Notes under the pieces: model-generated
What the model was told of the DNA's origin: nothing
Databases searched by the model: none
The model's input: only the letters and a program-made list of their open reading frames with translations
From: Bacteroidota bacterium
GTDB taxonomy: Bacteria > Spirochaetota > Spirochaetia > JABMQR01
Assembly (NCBI GenBank): GCA_013202335.1
Contig: JABMQR010000170.1
Coordinates: 1 to 8,378, forward strand
Direction of reading: 5' to 3'
DNA: 8,378 nucleotides
Translations under genes and position numbers: made by a program
Shown here: in pieces, positions 1-5,690 of the stretch
Layout of the letters: each line of letters opens with the position of its first letter
Numbering within the stretch: the first letter of the stretch is position 1

Positions 1-345
1 AAAATGATTGAAAACAATCTGGTTCGGCTTTTAAAATTTGCTGCAAAGGTAAATGCCGCACCTGAAGATAATCTTAAGGATTGGAAACTTGAGATCGCAT
101 TTCATCATGAACTTGTTTCATTAGCAGGCTACCCAATATTAACAGAGACATACGATCGCATTATGCGTCTCTATCTGTTTCATGGGATGAATCAATTAAT
201 ACCAGGGCATTTAAAAACACCCAGAGATGATCATGTACTGCTGATAAATAATCTGCTGAATGCTGAAACAGCAGATAGTGCAGAAAAGGTTATCCGGGAC
301 CATGTCTGGTATGGAAAAACTTATTTATTACAAGGGCTTATTTAA
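1..345 (+). CDS. GntR-family transcriptional regulator, FCD domain (5'-partial)
   Basis: This is the C-terminal part of a one-component repressor or activator. The reading frame is open to the left edge (the codon before the first visible Met is AAA), so the N-terminal winged-helix DNA-binding domain lies outside the window. The visible 113 residues look like an all-helical FCD ligand-binding domain. Counting from the first Met, there is an FHHEL segment (His34, with Glu30 where many family members have Asp), an aromatic/Arg-rich helix at 50-60, DDH at 75-77, and a final RDH at 98-100. In FCD proteins this spaced acid/His/His/His set commonly binds a metal and helps bind small carboxylic acids. 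The gene ends 19 nt before a hydroxyacid dehydrogenase, followed by glycerate kinase. By inference, it senses glycerate or a related hydroxy acid and controls the unit. The ligand is not shown by the sequence. Confidence 0.8.
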   Translation, partial: KMIENNLVRLLKFAAKVNAAPEDNLKDWKLEIAFHHELVSLAGYPILTETYDRIMRLYLFHGMNQLIPGHLKTPRDDHVLLINNLLNAETADSAEKVIRDHVWYGKTYLLQGLI

Positions 346-352
346 ATTATTA

Positions 353-359
353 AAGGAAG
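353..359 (+). promoter_or_regulatory. Ribosome binding site of the hydroxyacid dehydrogenase
   Basis: AAGGAAG sits 5 nt upstream of the ATG at 365. It decides the start, because the same frame is open further left to an ATG at 260 inside the GntR gene. That upstream extension overlaps the regulator and has no family-like sequence. Confidence 0.7.
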
Positions 360-364
360 AAATT

Positions 365-1339
365 ATGAAAATTGTTGTTTTAGACGGATACACATTAAAT
401 CCTGGAGATTTGAACTGGGATAGACTCAAAGCTATTGGGGAGACAGAAATATATGACAGAACTGAGACAAAGGATATACTTTCAAGAGCCTCCGGAGCAG
501 AAATTCTCCTGACAAATAAAACTCCACTTTCAGCAGAAATAATAAACACCCTACCCGGCTTACGATATATCGGCGTACTTGCAACAGGATATAACGTTGT
601 AGAAACTGAAGCAGCAGCAAAAAGGGGAATTCCTGTTTGCAACATTCCTTCCTATGGAACACAGTCAGTAGCCCAGATGGTTTTTGCTCATATCCTCAAT
701 TTCTGTCATCATGTTCAGAATCACAGTGATCGTGTTAAAGAAGGGAAATGGGCAAAAAATCCCGATTTTTGCTTCTGGGACTACCCTTTGCATGAACTTG
801 CCGGAAAAAAACTTGGCATTATCGGGTTTGGAAGAATTGGTCAGAAAACAGCCGATATTGGGGAAGCGTTCGGTATGCAAATTCTGGGTTACGATACATT
901 TAAAAGTGATCAGTCAAACCGACCCGATTTCAAATGGGCTGAGTTGGATGAACTTTTCTCTCAGTCAGATTTCATTTCACTCCATTGCCCTCTGTTTGAG
1001 GAGACAAAAGGATTTATAAATACTACAAGCTTAAGAAAAATGAAAAAAACTGCATTTCTCATCAACACATCCAGAGGTCCGCTCATTGTAGAGGAAGATC
1101 TGGCTGAAGCACTGGAACAGGGAATAATTGCCGGAGCCGGGCTTGATGTATTAGGTGCAGAACCCCCTCTGGAAGAAAATCCGACACCACTGCTGTCTGA
1201 AAATAATTGTGTCATAACTCCACATATTTCATGGGCAACAAAGGCAGCCCGAACCCGGTTAATGGATATGGCAGTTGATAATATCATCACATTTCAGGAT
1301 GGGAATATTCAGAATGATGTTACAAGGAATAAAAAGTAA
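365..1339 (+). CDS. D-2-hydroxyacid dehydrogenase, glycerate dehydrogenase / hydroxypyruvate reductase type
   Basis: This is a cytosolic NAD(P)H-dependent oxidoreductase of the D-isomer 2-hydroxyacid dehydrogenase family. The likely reaction is hydroxypyruvate to D-glycerate and the reverse. The protein has 324 residues, a normal length. The N-terminus (LDGYTLNPGDLNW, 6-18) resembles annotated glycerate dehydrogenases. The Rossmann motif GFGRIG is at 154-159, and Asp177 at the end of the next strand favours NAD(H) over NADP(H). The catalytic set is Arg237 (in NTSRG), Glu266 (in GAEPP) and His287 (in PHISWA). The ATG at 365 is preceded by AAGGAAG. The gene lies between an FCD regulator and a glycerate kinase, which supports glycerate over lactate or phosphoglycerate as substrate. 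Other 2-hydroxyacids remain possible, since specificity in this family is hard to read from sequence. Confidence 0.9.
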   Translation: MKIVVLDGYTLNPGDLNWDRLKAIGETEIYDRTETKDILSRASGAEILLTNKTPLSAEIINTLPGLRYIGVLATGYNVVETEAAAKRGIPVCNIPSYGTQSVAQMVFAHILNFCHHVQNHSDRVKEGKWAKNPDFCFWDYPLHELAGKKLGIIGFGRIGQKTADIGEAFGMQILGYDTFKSDQSNRPDFKWAELDELFSQSDFISLHCPLFEETKGFINTTSLRKMKKTAFLINTSRGPLIVEEDLAEALEQGIIAGAGLDVLGAEPPLEENPTPLLSENNCVITPHISWATKAARTRLMDMAVDNIITFQDGNIQNDVTRNKK

Positions 1340-1342
1340 ACT

Positions 1343-2482
1343 ATGAAGATTATTGTTGCACCAGACTCTTTTAAAGGAAACCAAACATCACTTGCCGTTG
1401 CTAATGCCATTGAGCGTGGTATTAGGAAATTTGACCCTTCTTTCGAAGTTATTAAGGTACCTATGGCCGATGGGGGTGAGGGAACAGTTGAGGCTGCTGC
1501 TTCAGCAGCAGGAGGGCGTATAATTAAAGCTGTAGTAACAGGTCCTCTCAACGAAATTGTTGAAGCTGAATATGCGATACTACATGATGGGACTACTGCA
1601 GTAATCGAAATGGCTTCTGCCTCAGGTCTTCCCCTGGTTCCTGTCCACCTGAAAAATCCCGGAAAAACTTCCACCATTGGAACCGGCGAGCTTATCAGGC
1701 ATGCACTTGATCTTGGTTGTAAAAAAATAATCCTGGGTATCGGCGGCAGCGCTACAAATGACGGAGGCATGGGAGCTGCTTCAGCTCTTGGTGTTAAGTT
1801 TCTGGATGATAATGGTGAAGAAACCGGAGTAACAGGTGATGATATGTTACGGGTCACAAATATTGACATCTCTTCACTGGATCCCCGGATTCTGAATACG
1901 GATATCCTCGCAGCCTGTGATGTCAGTAATCCTTTTTATGGACCTTCCGGTGCTGCTTATATCTATGGCCCGCAGAAAGGAGCAACTGAGGAACAAGTAA
2001 TATCCCTTGATAATGGTCTCAGAAATCTAGCCGCAGTTATTGAGAAAGCACTTGGCATAACAATCGCTGATATCCCTGGAACTGGTGCTGCAGGAGGTTT
2101 GGGTGGTGGGCTTATTGCTTTCTTTCATGCAAGGCTCCAATCCGGTATAGAACTTATTTTGGAGGCTGTGGAATTTGAGAAAATTCTGAAAAATGCTCAG
2201 TTGGTCATAACTGGAGAAGGGAAAACTGATTACCAAACAGCTTTTGGGAAGGTTCCTGCAGGAGTGGCTGCAGCTGCTAAGAAACAGGGAATCCCTGTTG
2301 TATGTTTTTCGGGAGCACTGGGAAAAAAGATAGAAGAATTATATCCTGTAGGTATAACTGCGTTGTTCAGTACAGCAAACAGAGAAATGACTCTTGATTA
2401 TGCTATCGACAACTCACTGCTGTTACTCGAAGAGGGTGCAGAGAATATTATCAGACTATTTTGTGCAGGAAAATCTATGTGA
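1343..2482 (+). CDS. Glycerate kinase (type I, GarK/GlxK family)
   Basis: This enzyme phosphorylates D-glycerate with ATP. Characterised members of this family mostly make 2-phosphoglycerate, which enters lower glycolysis. The protein has 379 residues, typical of the family. Signatures in order are APDSFKG (6-12), PMADGGEGT (40-48), IEMASASGL (88-96), STIGTGELI (110-118), LGIGGSATNDGG (131-142), ACDVSNPFYGP (191-201), GPQKGA (209-214), GTGAAGGLGGG (246-256) and VITGEGKTDYQTAFGK (288-303). All blocks are intact. The start is 3 nt after the dehydrogenase stop. The nearest SD-like run, AAGGAA at 1324-1329, is 13 nt away, so translation probably depends on coupling to the upstream gene. Together the two enzymes turn hydroxypyruvate into phosphoglycerate. 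The 3' end overlaps the convergent DJ-1-family gene by 8 nt, leaving no room for a terminator between them. Confidence 0.95.
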   Translation: MKIIVAPDSFKGNQTSLAVANAIERGIRKFDPSFEVIKVPMADGGEGTVEAAASAAGGRIIKAVVTGPLNEIVEAEYAILHDGTTAVIEMASASGLPLVPVHLKNPGKTSTIGTGELIRHALDLGCKKIILGIGGSATNDGGMGAASALGVKFLDDNGEETGVTGDDMLRVTNIDISSLDPRILNTDILAACDVSNPFYGPSGAAYIYGPQKGATEEQVISLDNGLRNLAAVIEKALGITIADIPGTGAAGGLGGGLIAFFHARLQSGIELILEAVEFEKILKNAQLVITGEGKTDYQTAFGKVPAGVAAAAKKQGIPVVCFSGALGKKIEELYPVGITALFSTANREMTLDYAIDNSLLLLEEGAENIIRLFCAGKSM

Positions 2483-3026
2483 ATAATGTTGCTTCACCCA
2501 CTTTTTCAGCTGCAGTATCACCTTCCAGTGCCCTAAGCAATGCTAAGCCAAATTCTGCTGCATACCCCGCACCCTGCGCTGTAATGAGATTACCATCTGT
2601 AACAACAGAAAGGTCTGCAAAGACACATTCCGGGGCATAAGCTTCAGCACCCGGATAGCATACTGCCGTTTTACCATCAAGAACACCCAATTGCCCAAGA
2701 ACAACAGCAGGTGCAGCACAGATAGCACCAACAATTTTTTTCGCATTAAACATCTTGATAATTAACTCATTTACTTCTCTGGAATCAGAGAGATTCTTAG
2801 AGCCCGGCATACCCCCGGGAAGCACAACAGCATCATAATCCAGATAGTTTTCGATGTGTACTAATTCTTCATCTGCTTCAATCCGTATACCATGTGCACC
2901 TGTTATCAGTTTTCCCTGAACTCCTGAAAGGGTTACTTCAACACCACCCCTGCGGAGAAGATCGACAGGAACAATTGCTTCAATTTCCTCAAACCCCTCA
3001 GCAAGAAATACTACCGCCCTGCTCAT
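2475..3026 (-). CDS. DJ-1/YajL/ThiJ family protein (DJ-1/PfpI superfamily)
   Basis: This is a small cytosolic flavodoxin-like-fold protein of 183 residues. Family members include human DJ-1 and E. coli YajL, with reported chaperone, deglycase or oxidative-stress roles. The exact activity of this one cannot be read from sequence. The family acid is Glu16 (in AEGFEEIE), LPGG is at 69-72, and the nucleophile-elbow cysteine is Cys103 in AICAAP. The position matching DJ-1 His126 is Tyr125 (CYPG), so the cysteine has no DJ-1-like histidine partner. I chose the ATG at 3026. It has AAGGAGG (3040-3034) exactly 7 nt upstream, and its A is shared with the upstream DAHP synthase stop (TGATG). In-frame GTG at 3029 and TTG at 3032 also exist but sit too close to the SD. 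The gene is co-transcribed and probably translationally coupled with DAHP synthase. Confidence 0.9.
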   Translation of the reverse strand: MSRAVVFLAEGFEEIEAIVPVDLLRRGGVEVTLSGVQGKLITGAHGIRIEADEELVHIENYLDYDAVVLPGGMPGSKNLSDSREVNELIIKMFNAKKIVGAICAAPAVVLGQLGVLDGKTAVCYPGAEAYAPECVFADLSVVTDGNLITAQGAGYAAEFGLALLRALEGDTAAEKVGEATLFT

Positions 3027-4099
3027 CACCAAACCTCCTTCTGTTCAAGATTATCATAAGCCTTTAAAAGAATTCTTTCAGTCTCTTCCCACCCTATACA
3101 AGCATCTGTTATAGAGACTCCATATGTCAGTTTGTCTGTCTCATCAGTTACTGATTGGCTTCCCTCAAAAAGGTTACTTTCAAGCATAAATCCCTTGATC
3201 GCTGTAACTCCGTCAATGCGCTGATCAATAACAGAACGAAGTACTCTGGTCTGACGAGTTATTTTCTTTCCTGAATTTGCATGGCTGCAGTCTACAATTA
3301 CAGAGGGTATTAAGCCCTCTTTTTCCATATATACAGCTGCCTGTTCAACGTCCTCTTCATAATAGTTTGGACCTGCTGTTCCACCTCTAAGAATTAGATG
3401 TCCTTTATCGTTTCCTGTGGTTCTTAAAATCGAACTGTTTCCATGTTTATCTATACCAAGGAAACTGGCGGGATTTGCTGCAGATTTTATCGCGTTAATC
3501 GCATTAAAAAGGTTCCCGCTGGTACTATTCTTAAAACCGACCGGAACTGAAAGACCACTGGCAAGGTTTCTATGAGTCTGACTCTCCGTAGTTCTTGCTC
3601 CTATTGCCGCCCAGGCTACAAGATCATCAATATACTGAGGGACTATCGGATCAAGCATTTCACAACCTACAGGCAAACCTGTTTCAGATATTTCAAGAAG
3701 AATTTTCCGGGCCAGCTCCAATCCATCAGCAATATGATAGGTACCATCAAGATATGGATCCAGGATCAGCCCCCTCCATCCAAGAACAGTACGTGGTTTC
3801 TCAAAATAGGTCCTCATAACTATAAAAATCCTATCCTGGATTTTTGCAGAAAGTTCTGACAGTTTCTGAGCATACTCAACAGCAGCTTTTTTATCATGAA
3901 TTGAACAGGGACCGACCACCCCGAGAAGCCTGGAATCTTTACCACTTACAATATCAGATATTGTTTTTCTTTGTTTCTCAACCTGTTCTAAAAGCCTGTC
4001 ATCTACCGAATGCTTTTTCTTAAGCGCATAAGGGCTTATCAGAGGCTTGATCTCCTGAATCCTAACATCATTTATATGCTTCACATTGATTCTCCTCAT
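3026..4099 (-). CDS. aroF: 3-deoxy-7-phosphoheptulonate (DAHP) synthase, class I AroF/AroG/AroH type
   Basis: This enzyme catalyses the first step of the shikimate pathway, condensing phosphoenolpyruvate with erythrose 4-phosphate. The 357 residues align over their length with E. coli AroF/G/H from memory. Motifs are GPCSIHD (63-69), RTYFEKPRT (96-104), GWRG (107-110), GARTTESQTHR (167-177), LRGG (237-240), DCSHANS (270-276) and TDACIGWE (331-338). The metal ligands are Cys65, His273, Glu307 and Asp332. At the effector site the sequence is LDPIVPQY (149-156). The Pro after Asp150 matches Tyr-sensitive AroF rather than the Met of Phe-sensitive AroG, so tyrosine feedback is a reasonable inference. 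KNSTSG (190-195) departs from the usual KNGTDG. The start is uncertain. The ATG at 4099 has a weak SD, while an in-frame GTG at 4084 lies 6 nt behind AGGAGA (4096-4091) and gives a length nearer AroG. The last bases contain the SD of the next gene. Confidence 0.96.
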   Translation of the reverse strand: MRRINVKHINDVRIQEIKPLISPYALKKKHSVDDRLLEQVEKQRKTISDIVSGKDSRLLGVVGPCSIHDKKAAVEYAQKLSELSAKIQDRIFIVMRTYFEKPRTVLGWRGLILDPYLDGTYHIADGLELARKILLEISETGLPVGCEMLDPIVPQYIDDLVAWAAIGARTTESQTHRNLASGLSVPVGFKNSTSGNLFNAINAIKSAANPASFLGIDKHGNSSILRTTGNDKGHLILRGGTAGPNYYEEDVEQAAVYMEKEGLIPSVIVDCSHANSGKKITRQTRVLRSVIDQRIDGVTAIKGFMLESNLFEGSQSVTDETDKLTYGVSITDACIGWEETERILLKAYDNLEQKEVW

Positions 4100-4104
4100 T
4101 TAAT

Positions 4105-4110
4105 AGTATC
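4105..4110 (-). promoter_or_regulatory. Possible -10 element upstream of DAHP synthase
   Basis: GATACT reads on the minus strand at 4110-4105. A weak TTTAAT -35 candidate lies 16 bp further upstream. Transcription from it would begin at about the ATG at 4099, which would favour the GTG at 4084 as the real start. The -35 match is poor, and read-through from the MBL gene 80 nt upstream is equally possible. Confidence 0.2.
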
Positions 4111-4179
4111 CACTTATTTCTTTTTTATTAAAGTTAAATTTGTTACTTTTTTTTAGTTGTCTACCAAAGTCTTCTACCC

Positions 4180-4962
4180 CTACTCCAAAACAGTTGAATA
4201 CATTCCGCCCTTCCTGCAGACTGTGATATCCATTCCCGTACTTATCAAATCTTCACAAGCTTTTGTAACAAGTCCGGGGTTATTGTTATTATCTGACAGA
4301 TGGCACAAAAATATTTTTTTAAGGTAGGGATCCCCTTCATCCTGAAGATCCCTGAGAAGTTCTACGGCATCATCATTCGAAAGATGCCCGTGTTTAGAAA
4401 AAATCCTGCGTTTAAGAAAGAGTGGATAGGGTCCGTTTAGAAGCATCTGTAAATCATAATTTGCCTCCAGAAACAGCACCTCAGTACCAGTAAGGAACGA
4501 TTTAACTTCACTGGTTATTTCCCCGGTATCGGTTAATATAACAAACTTTTTTGATCCTGAATCTTCCCGTACACAGATAGAGTAACTTATTGAATAGGGA
4601 ACGTCATGGCTGGTAGGAAACGGAGTGTAGGTAAAATCACCAACTGAGTAAGTTTCCCATGGTTTGACTTGAATAATCTCAGGTCTACCGTTTTTCACCA
4701 TATTGTATGGAGAAAGTTGTTTATGCATGGATACCGGCACCGAGAGTTTTCTCGCAGCAGTACCCACACCGCGCATGTGATCGCTATGGGTATGAGTTAG
4801 AAGAATTACGTGCAGCTTGTCCAGATCGTGTCCTGCTTCAACTGCTCTTTTAATAAGCTCCTTAGCCGAAAAACCATTATCTACAAGAATGGATCCACTA
4901 TCACTCTCAAAAATATATGCATTGGCTGAAGAACCGCTTCCGAGAATTGAATATCTAATCAT
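4180..4962 (-). CDS. Metallo-beta-lactamase-fold hydrolase, YycJ/WalJ-like
   Basis: This is a 260-residue cytosolic MBL-fold protein without a signal peptide. It starts with the glycine/serine-rich first strand SILGSGSSANAY (5-16). Metal-binding residues are His57, His59, Asp61 and His62 (THTHSDH), His119 (TSHD), Asp145 (TDTG) and His221 (CHLS). KRRIFSKHGHLSND (184-197) is a block I recognise from the Bacillus YycJ/WalJ (VicX) subfamily, which groups with MBL-fold nucleases or phosphodiesterases. An exonuclease role is plausible, but the substrate is unknown. No WalK/WalR two-component genes are adjacent, unlike in Firmicutes. The start codon overlaps the upstream ArsC-like stop as ATGA, and AAGGA lies about 9 nt upstream within that gene, so the two are probably translated together. 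The next gene downstream on this strand, DAHP synthase, is 80 nt away. Confidence 0.88.
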   Translation of the reverse strand: MIRYSILGSGSSANAYIFESDSGSILVDNGFSAKELIKRAVEAGHDLDKLHVILLTHTHSDHMRGVGTAARKLSVPVSMHKQLSPYNMVKNGRPEIIQVKPWETYSVGDFTYTPFPTSHDVPYSISYSICVREDSGSKKFVILTDTGEITSEVKSFLTGTEVLFLEANYDLQMLLNGPYPLFLKRRIFSKHGHLSNDDAVELLRDLQDEGDPYLKKIFLCHLSDNNNNPGLVTKACEDLISTGMDITVCRKGGMYSTVLE

Positions 4963-5318
4963 CCCCTCTGATCCTTCCCAAAAAACCGATCAAGTTCCTT
5001 TAAATCTGCGGAAACAAGTACTTTATTGGCTGCGCGTATTACTGGTATTTTAAGAAGGTGCGGATATTCTAAAAGCTCCTCAATTGGATCAAATTCCATA
5101 TAAGCATATCCTCTTTTTTTATACGTTGAACTATTTGTATCAATCATATTAATAGGATCTATTACTCTAAAGATATTCTGCAGCTCTCCGGCTGAAAGAG
5201 AACGTTCATTCAAGTCAACGAAATGAAAGGGTATTGATCGCTCTTTACAATACCTGATTGCCTTTTTCGTTTCGATGTTTTTTTTAGTTCCAATAATCTG
5301 ATATACTGTCTTCTCCAA
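4959..5318 (-). CDS. ArsC/Spx/YffB-like thioredoxin-fold protein lacking the catalytic cysteine
   Basis: This is a 119-residue protein of the arsenate reductase/Spx-like family. The N-terminal strand and loop IIGTKKNIETKKA (8-20) align with E. coli YffB YGIKNCDTIKKA, but Asn14 replaces the Cys that defines ArsC and Spx function. The only cysteine, Cys24, is in the following helix. The cis-Pro region LLKIPVI (89-95) is present, with Ile91 where YffB and ArsC have an Arg next to Pro. It is therefore unlikely to be an arsenate reductase. A structural, regulatory or protein-binding role is an inference. I chose the TTG at 5318 because AGGAG (5329-5325) lies 6 nt upstream and the protein then begins just before the first strand. 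An in-frame ATG at 5354 would add 12 Lys/Ile-rich residues but has no SD. The gene overlaps the MBL gene by 4 nt. Confidence 0.78.
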   Translation of the reverse strand: MEKTVYQIIGTKKNIETKKAIRYCKERSIPFHFVDLNERSLSAGELQNIFRVIDPINMIDTNSSTYKKRGYAYMEFDPIEELLEYPHLLKIPVIRAANKVLVSADLKELDRFFGKDQRG

Positions 5319-5324
5319 AACAAT

Positions 5325-5329
5325 CTCCT
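5325..5329 (-). promoter_or_regulatory. Ribosome binding site supporting a TTG start for the ArsC-like gene
   Basis: AGGAG on the minus strand, 6 nt before the TTG at 5318. The competing ATG at 5354 is preceded by AT-rich sequence with no purine-rich SD. Confidence 0.45.
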
Positions 5330-5369
5330 GGATTTTAATAATCTTCTTTTTCATCTATACAAATTTAAA

Positions 5370-5597
5370 TTACTGAAGTTCTTTCAAAATTACCTCTACT
5401 ATAAACTGAAACACTCCCCAGGGGAAGTTAACTATCTTTAATAAACTGAAAATGACTTTTGGTGTTTTCAGTAAAAAAACGTATATAATTATAATTGCAG
5501 AGAAAACTATTGATGAAAAAACTGATGCATAGTAAGTGTCCAGCTCTGATAATATCCTCAAGTATATACGACACTCACAAGTATATACGACACTCAT
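5370..5597 (-). CDS. Doubtful small hypothetical membrane protein
   Basis: This is a 75-codon open frame upstream of the ArsC-like gene on the same strand, and I do not recognise it. Residues 27-43 (FSSIVFSAIIIIYVFLL) form a plausible membrane helix. A short basic KTPK turn follows, then a second hydrophobic stretch through NFPWGVFQFIVEVIL (56-70). Against it, the ATG at 5597 has no SD, lies at the edge of an exact 19-bp tandem duplication, and the frame spans short palindromes that look more regulatory than coding. AT-rich DNA often yields Ile/Phe-rich frames by chance. If real, it would be the first gene of the unit with the ArsC-like and MBL genes. Confidence 0.25.
   Translation of the reverse strand: MSVVYTCECRIYLRILSELDTYYASVFSSIVFSAIIIIYVFLLKTPKVIFSLLKIVNFPWGVFQFIVEVILKELQ
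5445..5472. repeat. Inverted repeat, 8-bp arms
   Basis: The arms ACTGAAAA (5445-5452) and TTTTCAGT (5465-5472) are separated by 12 bases. A run of A follows on the plus strand and no T run follows on the minus strand, so it does not look like an intrinsic terminator on either strand. It could be a protein-binding site, or chance in AT-rich DNA. Confidence 0.4.
5559..5596. repeat. Exact 19-bp tandem duplication
   Basis: The unit CAAGTATATACGACACTCA occurs twice head-to-tail, at 5559-5577 and 5578-5596, with no mismatch and mismatches at once on both sides. Each copy holds the self-complementary core GTATATAC. The period is not a multiple of three, so the copies would be read in different frames by the small minus-strand ORF. 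This fits a recent slippage duplication or a duplicated regulatory site. Confidence 0.9.
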
Positions 5598-5605
5598 GAG
5601 TTTCG

Positions 5606-5634
5606 TTGCAGTTCAAGAATTTTATGTGTATACT
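5606..5634 (+). promoter_or_regulatory. Candidate sigma-70-type promoter of asnS
   Basis: The -10 candidate TATACT (5629-5634) matches TATAAT at 5 of 6 positions. TTGCAG (5606-5611) lies 17 bp upstream as a weak -35, sharing only TTG with the consensus. A start near 5641 would give a leader of about 50 nt without evident attenuator structure. Confidence 0.4.
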
Positions 5635-5678
5635 ATCTTTCATCTGAAAAGAATCCTGAGAATATTTATTACCGCTGC

Positions 5679-5684
5679 AAGGAG
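5679..5684 (+). promoter_or_regulatory. Ribosome binding site of asnS
   Basis: AAGGAG with a 6-nt spacer before the ATG at 5691, a near-ideal placement that fixes the asnS start. Confidence 0.75.
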
Positions 5685-5690
5685 TGAATC

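Larger units (their letters stand above)
5355..5690. other. Divergent intergenic region between the ArsC-like gene and asnS
   Basis: About 335 bases separate two divergent genes. The region holds an 11-bp direct repeat ATAAACTGAAA (5401-5411 and 5441-5451) and an 11-bp palindrome TCCCCAGGGGA (5415-5425). It also has an 8-bp inverted repeat ACTGAAAA/TTTTCAGT (5445-5452 and 5465-5472), an exact 19-bp tandem repeat (5559-5596) and a candidate asnS promoter near 5606-5634. The only long open frame is the doubtful 75-codon one. I see no tRNA, riboswitch or convincing terminator here. Confidence 0.6.

Noticed and set aside
260..364. N-terminal extension of the hydroxyacid dehydrogenase frame to an ATG at 260
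   Set aside because: It overlaps the GntR gene by 86 nt in another frame and lacks dehydrogenase-like sequence. The ATG at 365 has a good SD and matches the family N-terminus.
684..1290. Plus-strand (684-1019) and minus-strand (665-880, 961-1290) open frames inside the dehydrogenase
   Set aside because: They are out-of-frame or antisense shadows of the dehydrogenase, with no family-like sequence.
1309..1869. 186-codon minus-strand open frame opposite the glycerate kinase 5' half
   Set aside because: It lies wholly antisense to an intact, motif-rich glycerate kinase. Its Ser/Pro/Ala-rich low-complexity product is typical of a shadow frame.
3572..3859. Plus-strand open frames inside DAHP synthase
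   Set aside because: They are antisense to conserved DAHP synthase motifs, with no SD and no recognisable product.
4130..4154. AAAGT...ACTTT followed by T run on the plus strand, possible terminator
   Set aside because: The stem is only about 5 AT-rich base pairs, and no plus-strand gene reads into it.
4959..5318. Calling the ArsC-like protein an arsenate reductase or an Spx regulator
   Set aside because: The defining N-terminal cysteine is replaced by Asn, and the Arg near the cis-Pro is missing.
5445..5472. Inverted repeat considered as an intrinsic terminator
   Set aside because: There is no T run downstream on either strand in the required orientation. It is kept only as a repeat.
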